Origin: Phytoseiulus persimilis
Lineage: Eukaryota; Arthropoda; Arachnida; Mesostigmata; Phytoseiidae
NCBI GenBank assembly: GCA_037576195.1
Contig: CM075102.1
Location: 47,178,745 to 47,242,744 of the forward strand
Reading direction: 5' to 3'
DNA: 64,000 nucleotides
Within the stretch, counting starts at the first letter, position 1, and every line of letters starts with the position of its first letter. Positions 24,201 to 35,605 of this stretch are shown in pieces. The position numbers and the translations under genes are program-made. The notes under the pieces are model-generated. The model searched no databases and was not told where the DNA came from. It saw nothing but the letters and a program-made list of their open reading frames with translations.

Positions 24201-27066
24201 AAACCGCATTTGTTACTTACCATTCTGTCACGTTCATCCTCAACCGTATTCAAGAGTCTGCTGAACTCTTTCAAAGAGTTCGATATAACGATCTCGTCAT
24301 CTGTCTGACTGGTTCCGATACTTTCGAATTTGAATTCGCTGAAGGCCTTCGCGAGGTTTCGCTGAGCCCGAGACAAGTCTGAAACGAGAAACGAGAGATG
24401 ATACAATGAGGGGACACCGGGGAACTCCGTTTATTCGCATTTCGCTTCGAAGCTCATCAACGCCTTCATTTCCCAGTGATCGGAAGCGTTTTCCCCACAA
24501 ACTAATTTGCTGCGAAGGAGAGGATGGCTCAAGCTGGCTCGTATTCTCACAAGGACTGATATGTCCGTAGTCTGTTTGGATCCGTTCATTTCTCGTGGAA
24601 ACATCCACCTTCGGCCAAACCTCCCACACAACCCATTGATTCGGCCCACTCATGAGCCAGGGTTCGAAATCCACTACGTCGACGAACGTGTAAGGGTTCG
24701 AATCGTCTAGAAGTGGCTCTCTGATTGCTCGGGGTATTGAGGGAGTCCGGGATCGACGAAAACCGATCCCAAATTCGATCGTACTAGCTTGGATCGAGAG
24801 CGAAGCCTGGACGCAAACGGTTCCCTAACATCTCAGAGACCCGATCATTTGATGCATGCCCAGCGTCAGAAAGCAGCCTGCTTCGCCAGTAAGGCTCATC
24901 GCTGGCTGAAATCAGACACTGCGGCAAGCAGTCGAGTAAACATTGAAGAGCGAGACGGCTTCTAGCCGTCATCGAGAAATCAGCACGAAACCTTTCGAGC
25001 TTCTTTTGACGCTCCGCGCTCCCCGACGATTCCGCTTGCTTCCGATCGGAGATCGACTCAACATCCCTGAGTTAACAACTCGTGTTCTTCTTGAGAGGAA
25101 GTAGCGGAATCTAGTTCATGATGCCTCATCCGGCCCCGTGAAAGCATCAAACAACAGTATGCTGGAGAGCTTCCCAGATTTTCGCATGCCAATCTTTCCG
25201 TGGAGGATGGCACCGCTCAAGCGTCCTGATGTCATCCAATCCGTCAACTCTCATCGTGTGTCGTCCTTGACTTATTAGTGGGAGTGTTCTAAACTCCCAC
25301 AGTGCTAGCGATTACGTCAATTTCACTGACCGCTGCGAAGTACACAATCCCAAACTGCCCACGGTGGCCGCAGGTCTACTTCCAGCAAGCGGCAAACTAA
25401 CAGACCATCCCGCTCGTCTCCCCGAAACGCCATCACGGTCGCAATGTTCACCGATGGCTGCGAGGATACATATCTAGATTATTGTCAGTCAGCTCAAATC
25501 GGAAACCACGGCGACTCATGATCCACAGCGCTTCCTTTTCTCGGAGACCTGCCATAGCCTCGAGATCGCGACAGTCTCGAGAGTCGTTATCGCCGACCGC
25601 GACTCGATTTACATACCGATAGCGGTATCTTAGGAGAGCGAGGCTACAGGCTGGTCTTGTTTGAGAGTACCCGAAACGCTCCGATGGTTCAGTGTGTTCA
25701 TATTCAATTGACTTCACTGATATTCGATCGGATCGGACTTCCTCAGATCGGAGTCACTGCCATCATGCAGCTGGAAATCAGGGTTGACTGCAAACAGCTC
25801 TGATACCGGTTCGACGCCTCGTTAGCTGCATAGCTGAGCATCACGTGAACACGCCGAAAATGGAAGATTTCTCTGTGAATAATCAAATAAACTACACGTA
25901 TCCGTCAACACCTACATATTTCATATGCGGTTTCCGCATACGCGGCGCCCCCAACGCAAAATGTTAATCGACTAGCATTTTCAGACGTCGTTCCCAGCTG
26001 GCACTAACTGCAAGCGCTCCGGAATATTCTACGATCTTGTGTTCAACAGATCACTGGAAACTTCATGTTGACTCCTCCAAACTACCATGAGTTCAGCAAT
26101 CCGATTGAAACACTCTCCTGCACCTGGACAGAATTTCTCACGAGAGCAGCATAAACAATAAACTCCACGAACGGAGGAATCGGCTTGCTGGCGAGCATCG
26201 TGTAAGGCACGCTCGAATCCCGGGTGTTCATTCTCGGTGCTGTTGCATCTTGCCGGTGAGTCTTTCAGCGATGAATCAGCTCCAAACGACAGGAGACCGG
26301 TGATTGTCTCCGAGGAAGAGGTGTGACGACGAGCTTTCGATGAGATCGAGCGCATCGAGTTATGGTGCCGCGCAGAACGGCAGATACGTCCGGATTCGTT
26401 TCGAAACTAGCCGTGAATATATGAATCTGGAGAGCACCTGCGACTAAGAAGCAGATGAAGCTGGCTGGCTATCAATAGAATCATGAGGTTTGGGACGGCT
26501 CAATAATCTCGCTGAACCGGCGAAGACAGCATGATTGTCTTCACGCTGTCAGAAGAGCTTCAGAAACCTATGTCGGTAATGGGAAGCGTCGGGTTTCCTT
26601 GAAGAAAACTCATCTTCACCGTTGGCCTCCACCGATTAGGGCTTCGACTCGTCCACCGAGCCTTTCGTCGCCTGGAAACCTGTTGTCCTGGCGAGCATCC
26701 GATGTACTGTCTCGGCAGAACTCACGAATTCTTATAAGTGGAGCTTGTCCTCCCTTGAAATAGTGGCACTTCTTCGTATGATAGTGCTGAGGTGATCTTC
26801 TCAGCGCGGACTGCCTGAACAGAGAAACATCGACGCGGATCCCATGAGAGAATCAGCGGATGCGACCGATCTGCACGAGCCCTGACAACTCTTCACTTTC
26901 TTTCATACTCACTTCTGGCCGCACTGAGTAGTTCCTTGATTTCTTTGAGGATGCTTTTCATCGACTGGGAGGTGGTCTCCAGCTCTTTCTCGTGAGACGC
27001 GAGGTTCTCCCGAAACTGCGGAGAGTCCGTGAGACAGTCTCTGAATTCCAAGGGAAGGAGAACCAT
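18218..27066 (-). CDS. GRAF-type Rho GTPase-activating protein (ARHGAP26/10/42 family), complete
   Basis: BAR-PH-RhoGAP-SH3 protein of 839 residues. Family members bend membranes in clathrin-independent endocytosis and switch off RhoA/Cdc42. Fourteen coding exons, high to low: 26913-27066, 24221-24378, 23272-23436, 22258-22368, 21936-22106, 21634-21700, 21155-21255, 20675-21038, 20315-20567, 20064-20223, 19681-19971, 19307-19572, 18926-19089, 18218-18312. All have GT-AG borders and matching phases. The N-terminus [20 protein letters not shown] is near identical to vertebrate GRAF and fixes the start. The BAR domain spans 1-250, and PH begins at about 265 ([20 protein letters not shown]). RhoGAP spans about 385-568, with the arginine finger in GLYRTAG and [21 protein letters not shown] Ser/Gln/Ala-rich linker runs from about 570 to 775. 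The SH3 ([17 protein letters not shown]...[12 protein letters not shown]...[11 protein letters not shown]) is split by the last intron and its final exon is short. All key residues are present and nothing looks broken. Intron 1 is 2.5 kb; most others are 70-900 bases. Confidence 0.95.
25924..25940. repeat. Short inverted repeat in GRAF intron 1
   Basis: TATGCGG-TTT-CCGCATA is a perfect 7-bp stem with a 3-base loop, inside the 2.5-kb first intron of the GRAF gene. No function can be assigned. Confidence 0.4.
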
Positions 27067-30000
27067 CTTGAGGAGAAATTGCGGGTCTATCCGTTTGTGG
27101 AGCAAATGGAGAAGTTTGGAGAGTGATCGGTGAGCTCATCAACACGAATGGAGCACAGCTTGATCAAAACCGCAGCAGCTCTAGAGTACGTGTGACATTT
27201 CCTGTCTTCGCGACGCTTCTACACCAAACGCAACAGCCAAAGACTCTCTCTGAAGCAATCGTGAGCATGACCGGTGGTCACTGATATCAGGAACAGTCGA
27301 TATCCGTTCGGCGGCAGGTTCCTTGCGCCTGTCACTGATTGTCCGTAGTGAGCACCACTCTTGAACGGTTGAAACTATGTGCAAACTCCACCCAGCTCGA
27401 AACAATGATTTCACGGAGTGAGCTCATCTGATTCCACACCACACAACATAAGTAAATGCAGCCGCGGCAGAAACAGCAGCACACGCCAGCTTCTAATGGT
27501 GACTAACGCAGCAGCAGCGCTTTTTCGATGATCAACAACACACCGCCAGCGAGCAGCACCATCACTACCACCAGCGAACGCGAAAAAGAAAGAGAGAAAC
27601 AGAGCGGAAACGTCGTCCTGAAGAGAACATGTTCCAGAGCTGTCTCTTCTTGATCGGGGAACTCTCGGGAGATTTAGAGTCACAACAGGCGAGCCGTTGC
27701 GTTGGACCGCGGTTATTCAGGGAGGAAACTGCGATAAAGATTCTTGAAACATTTCATCAAAAACTTCTTCTGCGACAGAGACCTCTGTGGGCAGAACCAG
27801 AAGCAGACGAGGAATAGGTTTTGGCGGCGTTTTCGAATTCGACCGCTTGCCGACGGTTCCTTCCGGCGTTGCTGACGGCCGCAGGAAATGATTTCGCTCC
27901 ATTGAGCTTGTCTCTATATACGCGATCGTGAAGAGGATCCCGATGAAAGGATCTATCCGTCCATCGTACATAATGTTCAAATTCCACGTCAAGCGTCAAT
28001 CCCGCCAAGTTCATCGTCGCATACAATCATTGTTATCGAACCAGCACTATTATTCCTATCAACTATCAGTATCACAGTTCGAACAGGTTCCATTCGGCCT
28101 GGAATGGGTGAGACTGGAGGGCGTTCTGGGTCCAGTGGAATCAATTCCAGGTGAAATGTGCGAACCATTCCTCCCGAAACGCAATGCGACCGACTTGATT
28201 GAGCCCCGCTCTGACTGTTTCCACTCATTCTCAGGAACTCCGTGACCATGTAGAAATGGAAAGAGATACGAGTTAGAAGCGACACGCGGCTGCTGTTGTC
28301 TGTGCACGGTGCGGTGGGCGAAAATTCTCCTCGGGTTCCCGCTGCAACGGGCTCCGGATAGCCTCTTGGAGTTTCGTTCGCCGTTTGTTTCGCTCGGCGG
28401 AGCCCTCGTCTGACACGTTTCCCATGCCCGGCGCACGCGTGGCGTCCTCCGCTCTATCTTTAGGCTCCTGTTAAAGCTGCTCTCTGAGATTCCGCATTGT
28501 GAGATAATTTTCCAACGGACCAACATCTTTCATTTGATTCAAAAGAGACGCTCCTGATAAAATGTTTATCCATTCAACTTCAGCAAAGCGCGCAAAGAAT
28601 GCGTTGTTTTCAGGTTCTCCGGAAGGGCGAACCTGCAAGCATAGAGCGCGGCATGTTTACATGGACAAACTGGGCTACCGCTTAAAGCGGCGCATCGGAG
28701 CTTCATGGGGGTGACACTGCGACGGCACCTCGCAGTTGATGCGCGAGAAGAATGCGAGATATTCATGTTCAATACTCCGTGCGCACTTCATCAGACTGAA
28801 TTTCAGGAGAACCCTAAACCTTGATCGACCTTTGCAGAGTTGGATGCAGTAGCGCTGTGATGAGTGATGCAGTGGTCGCCCCGGGCCTCTTCTACGGTTC
28901 GCGCCACTCACATCTTACCTCCGGGCGGGTCCTGAGTGGATTCGATGTCGCACCTCTCGTTTTACGGCTCCGGAGACCCGAGGCCATCGGGCCTGCGCTC
29001 TTTGGAGTTTCAGTGTCGATTCATCAAACTCCGTCATCCTCTTTGTGTTATAGTTTCTGGAGCCCGAAATTTGGAGTCTTATTCGTCAACTTTTCCAGCA
29101 TTCTCCAAGCGTTTGTTGAATGGATGAGTAGGCCATGGTTGGAATCACTCATGCTCAGGCGGATCATCATTGGTAAAATCGCTCTGTCGGCTTCGACGAC
29201 TACGGTACATTCGCCTAATTCACTCCCAACTCGGTTTGCCGAGGCGGCAGCTCGGAAAGCTGGGAAACTTTTCGCCCGACTCCGAGAAACCCCGGTCGAG
29301 CCGACTCCTTGTAGTTCCGAGGTGCTAACATGGTAAGCGTTTTCGAGGCGATTAGATCTCACATGGGGCGTAGGGGAAGGTGAGCCCATGCTGCGTGGTA
29401 AGAATCAAGAATCTCCAAGAATCGAGATTATGTGGAGAATGTTGATGATAAAAAACGATGATGCGATGCCGTTGAATACCAAGATGTGTAAGTAGTATCG
29501 GGGTCAACCTTCGTGTTATTCGCTCCAGACGCACTTGTCTGGTGGATAACCGGGAGAGGCAGTACGTTTCTGCCGAGAAGAGAGTATGATCCCAGCATTC
29601 GACAAAGCTCATAATGTCAGTATACTTTTCCGTCCAGAGGCCGAGTACATGCAGGACACTTTGAGAAATGAATATGTCTCTTATCGTTTTTACGAAGGGT
29701 GTCTTTCCTGTAGATACAATCGGATCGGACACCCATCATCGCTGTTATCGTTTACGAATGACGGATCATCCCAGACGGCTCTCGCGCTTACATCCTCTAT
29801 TTCTGCTGGTCTGAGACCTCCCAACTATATGGAGTGCGACGGAGTTTCACTGAGGAGTGAACCGTGCGAGCCCTCCGCGAAGCCACCCATTATTGGCATT
29901 TATTATGGTCGCTTTGCGTTGAGAACTCCTCATTGACATAATCGTCCGCAACACAAGAAATTCTTCTGAGATACGTACCGAATCGGAATTACTGAGTTAC

Positions 30001-30576
30001 TCAACTGATCAGAGGAACATTTTCTCATTTTCTCTGAGGGACGACTCAATAAACCTCTGGTAGTGGTTGACGATTGGGCAGTCGATGAAACGTGATCCAG
30101 TTGTGATTACTGACACTGGGACGCTCTCAGTGCTGTGATGAGAGTCAAATTTATTTCGTGGGGAATCCCCGGACATTCTCTCAGTGGTCCATGAGCCATC
30201 GCGATCGAATGCCTTGGACCAGCACCCGGGGGGGGGGGGATGCGAGATTTCGCTGGAAAACACAGTGCGAGCGCGGCTCAAACGCAGGGGAAGTCCGCCC
30301 TTCAGGGCGGTCATCCACCCCCCGCTGCCGTTTTACTAGAGCTTCCGAAGCCTCATCCTCTCTTCATTGAGGACAACACCAAAGACATGAAGAACGATGA
30401 AATATCAGATCGGAGTGCTTCATAACAACGATTTTTACTCAAAACTTGATTAAGGTAGCTCCAACGTTGCGTTCACAGAGCAAGCGAGTCTCACATTGTA
30501 ACGAGACCTTGTGTAAGTGCATCAGCAATATTCAAATGCACCGTATGAGATCACAGTAAACGACTATAAAAACAAA
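27067..30576. other. Intergenic stretch between GRAF and the Ig/FN3 gene
   Basis: Holds the upstream region of GRAF at the left and the 3' side of the Ig/FN3 gene at the right. An AATAAA on the minus strand at 30150-30155 could end the Ig/FN3 transcript, 420 bases past its stop. A run of about ten G at 30230 and a GC-rich hairpin (CCGCCCTTCAGGGCGG, about 30295-30310) lie nearby. No gene is supported. Confidence 0.45.
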
Positions 30577-33387
30577 TCAAACAAACCCTGTTTTGTAAAA
30601 GGTGCTCCTTTTTCTGAAGAGCATCGCCGCTGTGATTGCAACACCGCCCACGACAATCACCAATCCGCACAGCCATAAATACCAATCGGAGTTCTCTTCT
30701 CTTCCGAGGAACATGATATTCGACACTCTGCAATGGCCATTCAGTTTCTGGACGAACCTGATGGAGGCTTCACCTAGAGATTTGACGTCCACCGAAGTCC
30801 TGTTACTCGGAAAGAGCTCGAACTTATCCTTGATGGAATACAATAGAAGCGTATCATTCGGTACAGTGATACGACTGCCGCCGTCACGGAGTTCCTTCAG
30901 GGGTCCACCTCGTAGTACCTCCCACCCCTGACCTGGAATAAAACATGCTTCGGACGCAGGGGGTTGTTGCAATACGCGGTCTTCGTAAGAAGCTACTAGC
31001 TTCAAGCAATACATTCGGTTGCTCTCGAGGTTCTCCAATAGGAATCGTTTTCTTCTAAGGCGCACATCGTGTGATGTAGAATTATCGACGATGAGGCGGC
31101 CCATGAGCGAGCAACACGGATCAGAATCGAAGCTCCAAGAAATTTCCACTGAACCGAGTTGCCTGTGTCGGATTTCAGTTATTTCCAGCGTTAGATTGCA
31201 ATTGTAGTGAGCCTCCAACGCTAGATCGTTTGGCGATTGGCAGTAGGCTACCGTGAATGGGGATTTTGGTGAAATGCTGCTCAAGTTGAATGAAGCTTCC
31301 GTTCCGTAGGTATCCTGACAAATCTTAGAGGGATGGATACATACTCGGTAACACAACCTTTCTTTTTTCGTCGTGTTCCAACTGACGTGCACACCATGAG
31401 CTTCTCGGTTGATAGTGATATTGCTCACGAGGAGTCGGATATCCTCTGGTCCCGGAACTTGAGCCGGCTCACACTGCTGAGATTCCGAAATCATGGAGCC
31501 TGCTTCGTTATGCGAACGCACTCTGAATCGACAAGGGTTACAACCGCCCAATCTGATTCTTGAACTGGTGTCGCCTTTGACAAACTCCACCGATTGCCAA
31601 CGTCGCGCATCGCTGGATAGGAGAATTTCGTAAAAAGCAGCATCTTCAACCGGCGTCCATTTCAAAAACCCGACATCTTCGACGCGACACGAGATTTCTG
31701 TTATTCTGATTTTCGCGGTTTTCCGTCGCAAACTGACGGAACCATCCCATTGAGTCACCAGAGTTTCGTTCCTACGTAGCTCACACGAATAGGTGCCGGC
31801 TTGAGGTTTTTCCAAGTGAAGGGTTCTACCTCGGCTGTTGAACACACCATCGATACGCCATAGGATAGCGTCTTCGACAAAGCGCGGAATGCATGAAATA
31901 TTGAGAGCTCCATCCTCGGGAACGACGATGGGCTTCTTGGGCGTTTCTAAGAATTGGGATAAGGACACTTTCACTTCGAATTCATAGATTGAGCAGGGGA
32001 GTTCTGGCGGCTGTTTCTCGCAAACTCGGCATGCATAGTGTCCCGCGTCATCGAGCTGAACATCGACAAGATGCAGCGTCTCATCGTCGAGTGTTCCTTT
32101 GATAACGGTGCCATTTTTGAACCATGTTCTGGTCGGCTCTCGGAAGGCTAACGCGTCGCACGGAACCGATAAGCGATCGCCGACAACGGTCTCGTAGCAG
32201 TCGGTGTCAGCGAGGATGTGAGGCTTCGCTGTGTTGACACTCAGGGAAAGTTCTTGATACGTCCTACCAAATTGATTGAACGCTTCACAACGATAAATTC
32301 CCGTATCGTTGAGATTGACGTGAGGCAGAACAATATTGTTCTCGATGAGTTTCCGCTTCTCGATGGGCTCGTTGTTGAAGTACCACTCGATACTGGGTTT
32401 GGGCTCCCCTGTTGCGTGGCATTTCAGGGAAACCTCTTCACCTTCCAGCTTACTCACGTTTCTCATCGGAAGAATGCTCGGCTCGCTGGCTAACGTTACG
32501 GTGATGACGCTCTCGAGGCCACTGCCCGCAACCCGGCAGGTAACTCGGAACATACGCTCGTCCACTGCTAGCGTCGAAGAATTTATCCTCAGTAAATATT
32601 CAGCGTCTTCTCTGATCGCGGCCTTGGCATCGTGTAGAAAGACCGTCCATGAAATCGATGCCGGAGGCCCGGAGGGTACGCAATAAATGAGCGCGTCAGA
32701 ATGTTTCTTCAACAGAATATTCTGCGTAGCATACAGCAAACGAGCAGTTTCGTGGCACTCCTGAGGGCGAGGGTGAACCACGAGTTCCACGATTTTAATG
32801 ACGTAGGTTTCTGTCAGGTGTCTCACTGAGCATTCAAGAAGCAGTCCATGGTCACGCGAAGCAATGTACGGAAGATGCAACGTGCCCTCGGGATCAACAA
32901 TCATCTGAATCGTATGATCCGGTTGCGTATTGTTCCAAAACAACGTTGGCGTGGGGTAGCCTTCCGGAGCCGCGCATGCGATGGACGCCGCCTGACCCTC
33001 CATCAAGAACAACCGTTGAACTGAGGGTGTAACAACCTGCATGTAAACCAGGTTAACTTCGAGTTCTTGAGATCTGGAGAGACCCGCCTCATTCCTGGCT
33101 TCACAATGATATTTACCGACGTGATGAGATTCCAGTGGCCGGAAGAGAAGTTCTTCTCCTGCCGCGATTTGCTCCGAACCTCTCCACCATGTCACGTTTG
33201 CATGGTCTCCGGAGATGGTTGGACAGAGGACTCGAATAATCTGGGGCGTCGCTCCGGGTCGGTACAGAATTTCGGGCATCGCTTCCGCTCGTATCCAGGG
33301 AGGCTGTTTTATCACTGTGCGACACATGACCATTGACGAAAACGCGATGAACATGAAACACCCTGAACGCAGGCATCCTGAGAACAT
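30577..33387 (-). CDS. Single-exon Ig/fibronectin-III cell-surface protein, neuroglian/L1CAM-like
   Basis: A 936-residue type I membrane protein in one uninterrupted exon. The start is ATG 33385-33387; in-frame codons further upstream are GTG, not ATG. A signal peptide (hydrophobic GCFMFIAFSSMVMC) is followed by six Ig-like domains. Several show the Cys...Trp...Asp-x-Gly-x-Tyr-x-Cys pattern, for example CHATGEPKPSIEWYF...NDTGIYRCEA and DDAGHYACRV. About three FN3-like modules come next, with WTPV, VSWNTT and ISWSFD strands. There are many N-x-S/T sites, one transmembrane helix (WYLWLCGLVIVVGGVAITAA) and a tail of about 12 residues ending KTGFV. Six Ig plus FN3 modules is the plan of L1/neuroglian and contactin adhesion molecules, which act in neuronal adhesion and septate junctions. 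The tail lacks the FIGQY ankyrin motif of L1 proteins. It could instead be a divergent receptor of another Ig/FN3 family. Such genes normally have many introns, so a retrocopy or wholesale intron loss is likely, though the frame is intact. Confidence 0.88.
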   Translation of the reverse strand: MFSGCLRSGCFMFIAFSSMVMCRTVIKQPPWIRAEAMPEILYRPGATPQIIRVLCPTISGDHANVTWWRGSEQIAAGEELLFRPLESHHVGKYHCEARNEAGLSRSQELEVNLVYMQVVTPSVQRLFLMEGQAASIACAAPEGYPTPTLFWNNTQPDHTIQMIVDPEGTLHLPYIASRDHGLLLECSVRHLTETYVIKIVELVVHPRPQECHETARLLYATQNILLKKHSDALIYCVPSGPPASISWTVFLHDAKAAIREDAEYLLRINSSTLAVDERMFRVTCRVAGSGLESVITVTLASEPSILPMRNVSKLEGEEVSLKCHATGEPKPSIEWYFNNEPIEKRKLIENNIVLPHVNLNDTGIYRCEAFNQFGRTYQELSLSVNTAKPHILADTDCYETVVGDRLSVPCDALAFREPTRTWFKNGTVIKGTLDDETLHLVDVQLDDAGHYACRVCEKQPPELPCSIYEFEVKVSLSQFLETPKKPIVVPEDGALNISCIPRFVEDAILWRIDGVFNSRGRTLHLEKPQAGTYSCELRRNETLVTQWDGSVSLRRKTAKIRITEISCRVEDVGFLKWTPVEDAAFYEILLSSDARRWQSVEFVKGDTSSRIRLGGCNPCRFRVRSHNEAGSMISESQQCEPAQVPGPEDIRLLVSNITINREAHGVHVSWNTTKKERLCYRVCIHPSKICQDTYGTEASFNLSSISPKSPFTVAYCQSPNDLALEAHYNCNLTLEITEIRHRQLGSVEISWSFDSDPCCSLMGRLIVDNSTSHDVRLRRKRFLLENLESNRMYCLKLVASYEDRVLQQPPASEACFIPGQGWEVLRGGPLKELRDGGSRITVPNDTLLLYSIKDKFELFPSNRTSVDVKSLGEASIRFVQKLNGHCRVSNIMFLGREENSDWYLWLCGLVIVVGGVAITAAMLFRKRSTFYKTGFV

Positions 33388-34466
33388 CTTTTTCGAGAGA
33401 TGTCGCCCACTCGTCGGCACTAGGATGAATGCCTACGAAGATGTGAGCTCGGATGTGTTCTTCGTCTGGCTGAGACTTCCGCCGGATCAGCTGTCAACCA
33501 ACGAGTTGTAAGCTAACGAGTCACAGCTGGGTGGAATTCGAAGACAGGAATCGTTCTATCTCGCACAGACTGAATCAGAGCAGAGAGTTCGAGCTCCGCT
33601 CGGCTAAAAAGCGTGGGCTTATTCTCGCGGTTGATCAACGGGTTATCTGACACCGTAACCGGAATGGCTGGGCAAAAGAGCATTGCGTCACAGAGAAATG
33701 TCCAGTTCACTTTCCGGCGAGGACGTCGCTTTGATCAGGACCCTGCCACGGTCAATACTCACAGAATTGGGTTCCCGAGCTTGCTGCGAACCGAAGCTGC
33801 GCGCCCACCGGCTCGACGGATTTCCCCAACTTTGTTTACTAACTCCGATATAGCACGAGGAGCTCATACGATGCTGTTTGCACGGTCTTTGGGGCTGAAT
33901 GTGACGTCAATCGTGTGGCTGCACGTCGATGCAGCGGCTCAATACACGTCAGCGATTAAAAGAACGCTGACGCTGCATTCCTCGTCATTGCGTGAGATAT
34001 TCCTCAATGGCCTCGTAGCCTCGACTCTCGGCGGAATCCAAAAATAATCTCGCGAAGATGTCAGTTGGATACTACATCGCGATTCGGATAACACATCATG
34101 GTGGGAACAAACCACTACACATGAACGACTCCTGAGCTGTTCGGGGCGTCAAGAAACCGCAACGATGGAATCTAGGTCCGAAGCTTGATTCACCTGAATC
34201 ACGGTGCTCCCGGGAATAGAGGACGGGCTGGACGGTTGATGTTTGAATATCAGACCGGCTCGTTTTCCCATGAAGTATGAATTGGGTATAGCTGCGTCGC
34301 TCGTGATTCCTGCTATGTTCTAGCAAGATTAATTTCTGCGATTCTCGTCCGTCTGTGGCCATTCACGTAGCCATGGACGGATTGAAATTTCGGGCAGAAC
34401 ATTCGCTCGGCCATTGGCCCCTTGCTGCGATCATCGTCGGCGTTTGTTGGCGATCTCGAACCAGTG
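33388..34466. other. Intergenic stretch upstream of the Ig/FN3 gene
   Basis: Probably the promoter and 5' UTR of the Ig/FN3 gene on the minus strand. No TATA box or domain was recognised. Confidence 0.4.
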
Positions 34467-35605
34467 TCGGAACTAGGCTTTGCAACGGTTATTTAACCGC
34501 GGTTAATAACCGCAAATATTCCGCGGTTTTAACCGCAATAACCGCGAGCGAATCGCGGTTATAACCGCATTCAACCGCAATTTCCCGAAACGTATGATTT
34601 TCTGAGAAGGCGTCGTGTCTGATGAGCGTACTCTGGCTGGGGATATGGAATTGGGCGCCAGAAATTGAAGATAAATGAGTCGGTTCTGGAACTGTGACAG
34701 CTTGTGTGACGAGCCCCGTTAAGCGAAGTTCGCACACGCTTCCGAAAGCCGGACCCGGCTAGCAATCATACCTGGACATATCACTCATCAGGTGCAGCCT
34801 CTCCATGTCCCCATGAGCTCTACGCATCTGGTAGGATCGAGAAACACAGCACAGCGGAAGTAGCTGTCGTGTGGGTCGATGGAAGAATCGCGATGAAGGC
34901 TTACAAGAAAACGGGCATCTCTCATGCACTGGTCGGAACCGAGAACATACGCCCTTTCTGAAGACCGCAACAATGCTATCGAAGCCAGGAGCAGTATTTG
35001 GAGTCAGACATAAAATGGAATCAGCTCAAAAGACGACCTCGAGGATTCCCAATAGAAAAAAAACAGAGAATCAGGACGTTGAATTTACGTGAGTCATCCC
35101 AAGTCAACAAAGAAGCATGCCTTTGGGCACTCTTTGCTCGTAAAAACGTGCAGAAATCGGCGCCAGTCCCACATTTCAGAGTTTGCAACACTTCCTCAGC
35201 GGATCGTGAGGAGTTGTAACAAACGAGTCTTTATGAGACGTGTTTTGAGATGTCGTTGTATCCGTTAATAATAGAACCTTCTTTCTCATGAAAGAGGAGA
35301 AGCTTCCTAGAAATCATACAAAGTTTTCTCTCATGTGGAAACTTTTCTCTGGGGAGGATATCGAGGAGTTGTGGTATCTCTCCTCCGTCTTCGGCTATGA
35401 CTCGTTTCAATATTATCAGGCGTGAAAACGACGGTATCGGTGTAGGATCTGTTCGGGATCATGTCTCCGGGCACTCTCCCATATAACCGCGGTTTTCGGT
35501 CCTAATTTTGCGGTCAACCGCCATTGCGGTTATTGTTGTGCGGTTATCGGTTAACCGTAACCGCGGTTATTAAGAAACGCGGTTATTTGCGAAGCCTAGT
35601 CGGAA
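34467..35605. mobile_element. Non-autonomous TIR element with AACCGCGGTT palindromes (element B)
   Basis: The element is 34473-35599 (1127 bp). Its ends are inverted copies, CTAGGCTTTGCAA and CTAGGCTTCGCAA (one mismatch in 13). It is flanked by the 6-bp direct repeat TCGGAA (34467-34472 and 35600-35605). Inside each end is a cluster of AACCGCGGTTA-type palindromes (about 34488-34580 and 35485-35588). No transposase frame is recognisable inside. The CTAGGC(C)TT end and the 6-bp duplication match element A at 5923-6797, while the internal repeats are entirely different. Confidence 0.8.

Noticed and set aside
28821..29336. 171-codon plus-strand frame
   Set aside because: No signal, domain or repeat; many frames of this kind overlap on both strands in the same region.
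33388..33420. An 11-residue N-terminal extension of the Ig/FN3 protein
   Set aside because: It would begin at GTG; the first ATG in the frame is at 33385-33387 and leads directly into the signal peptide.
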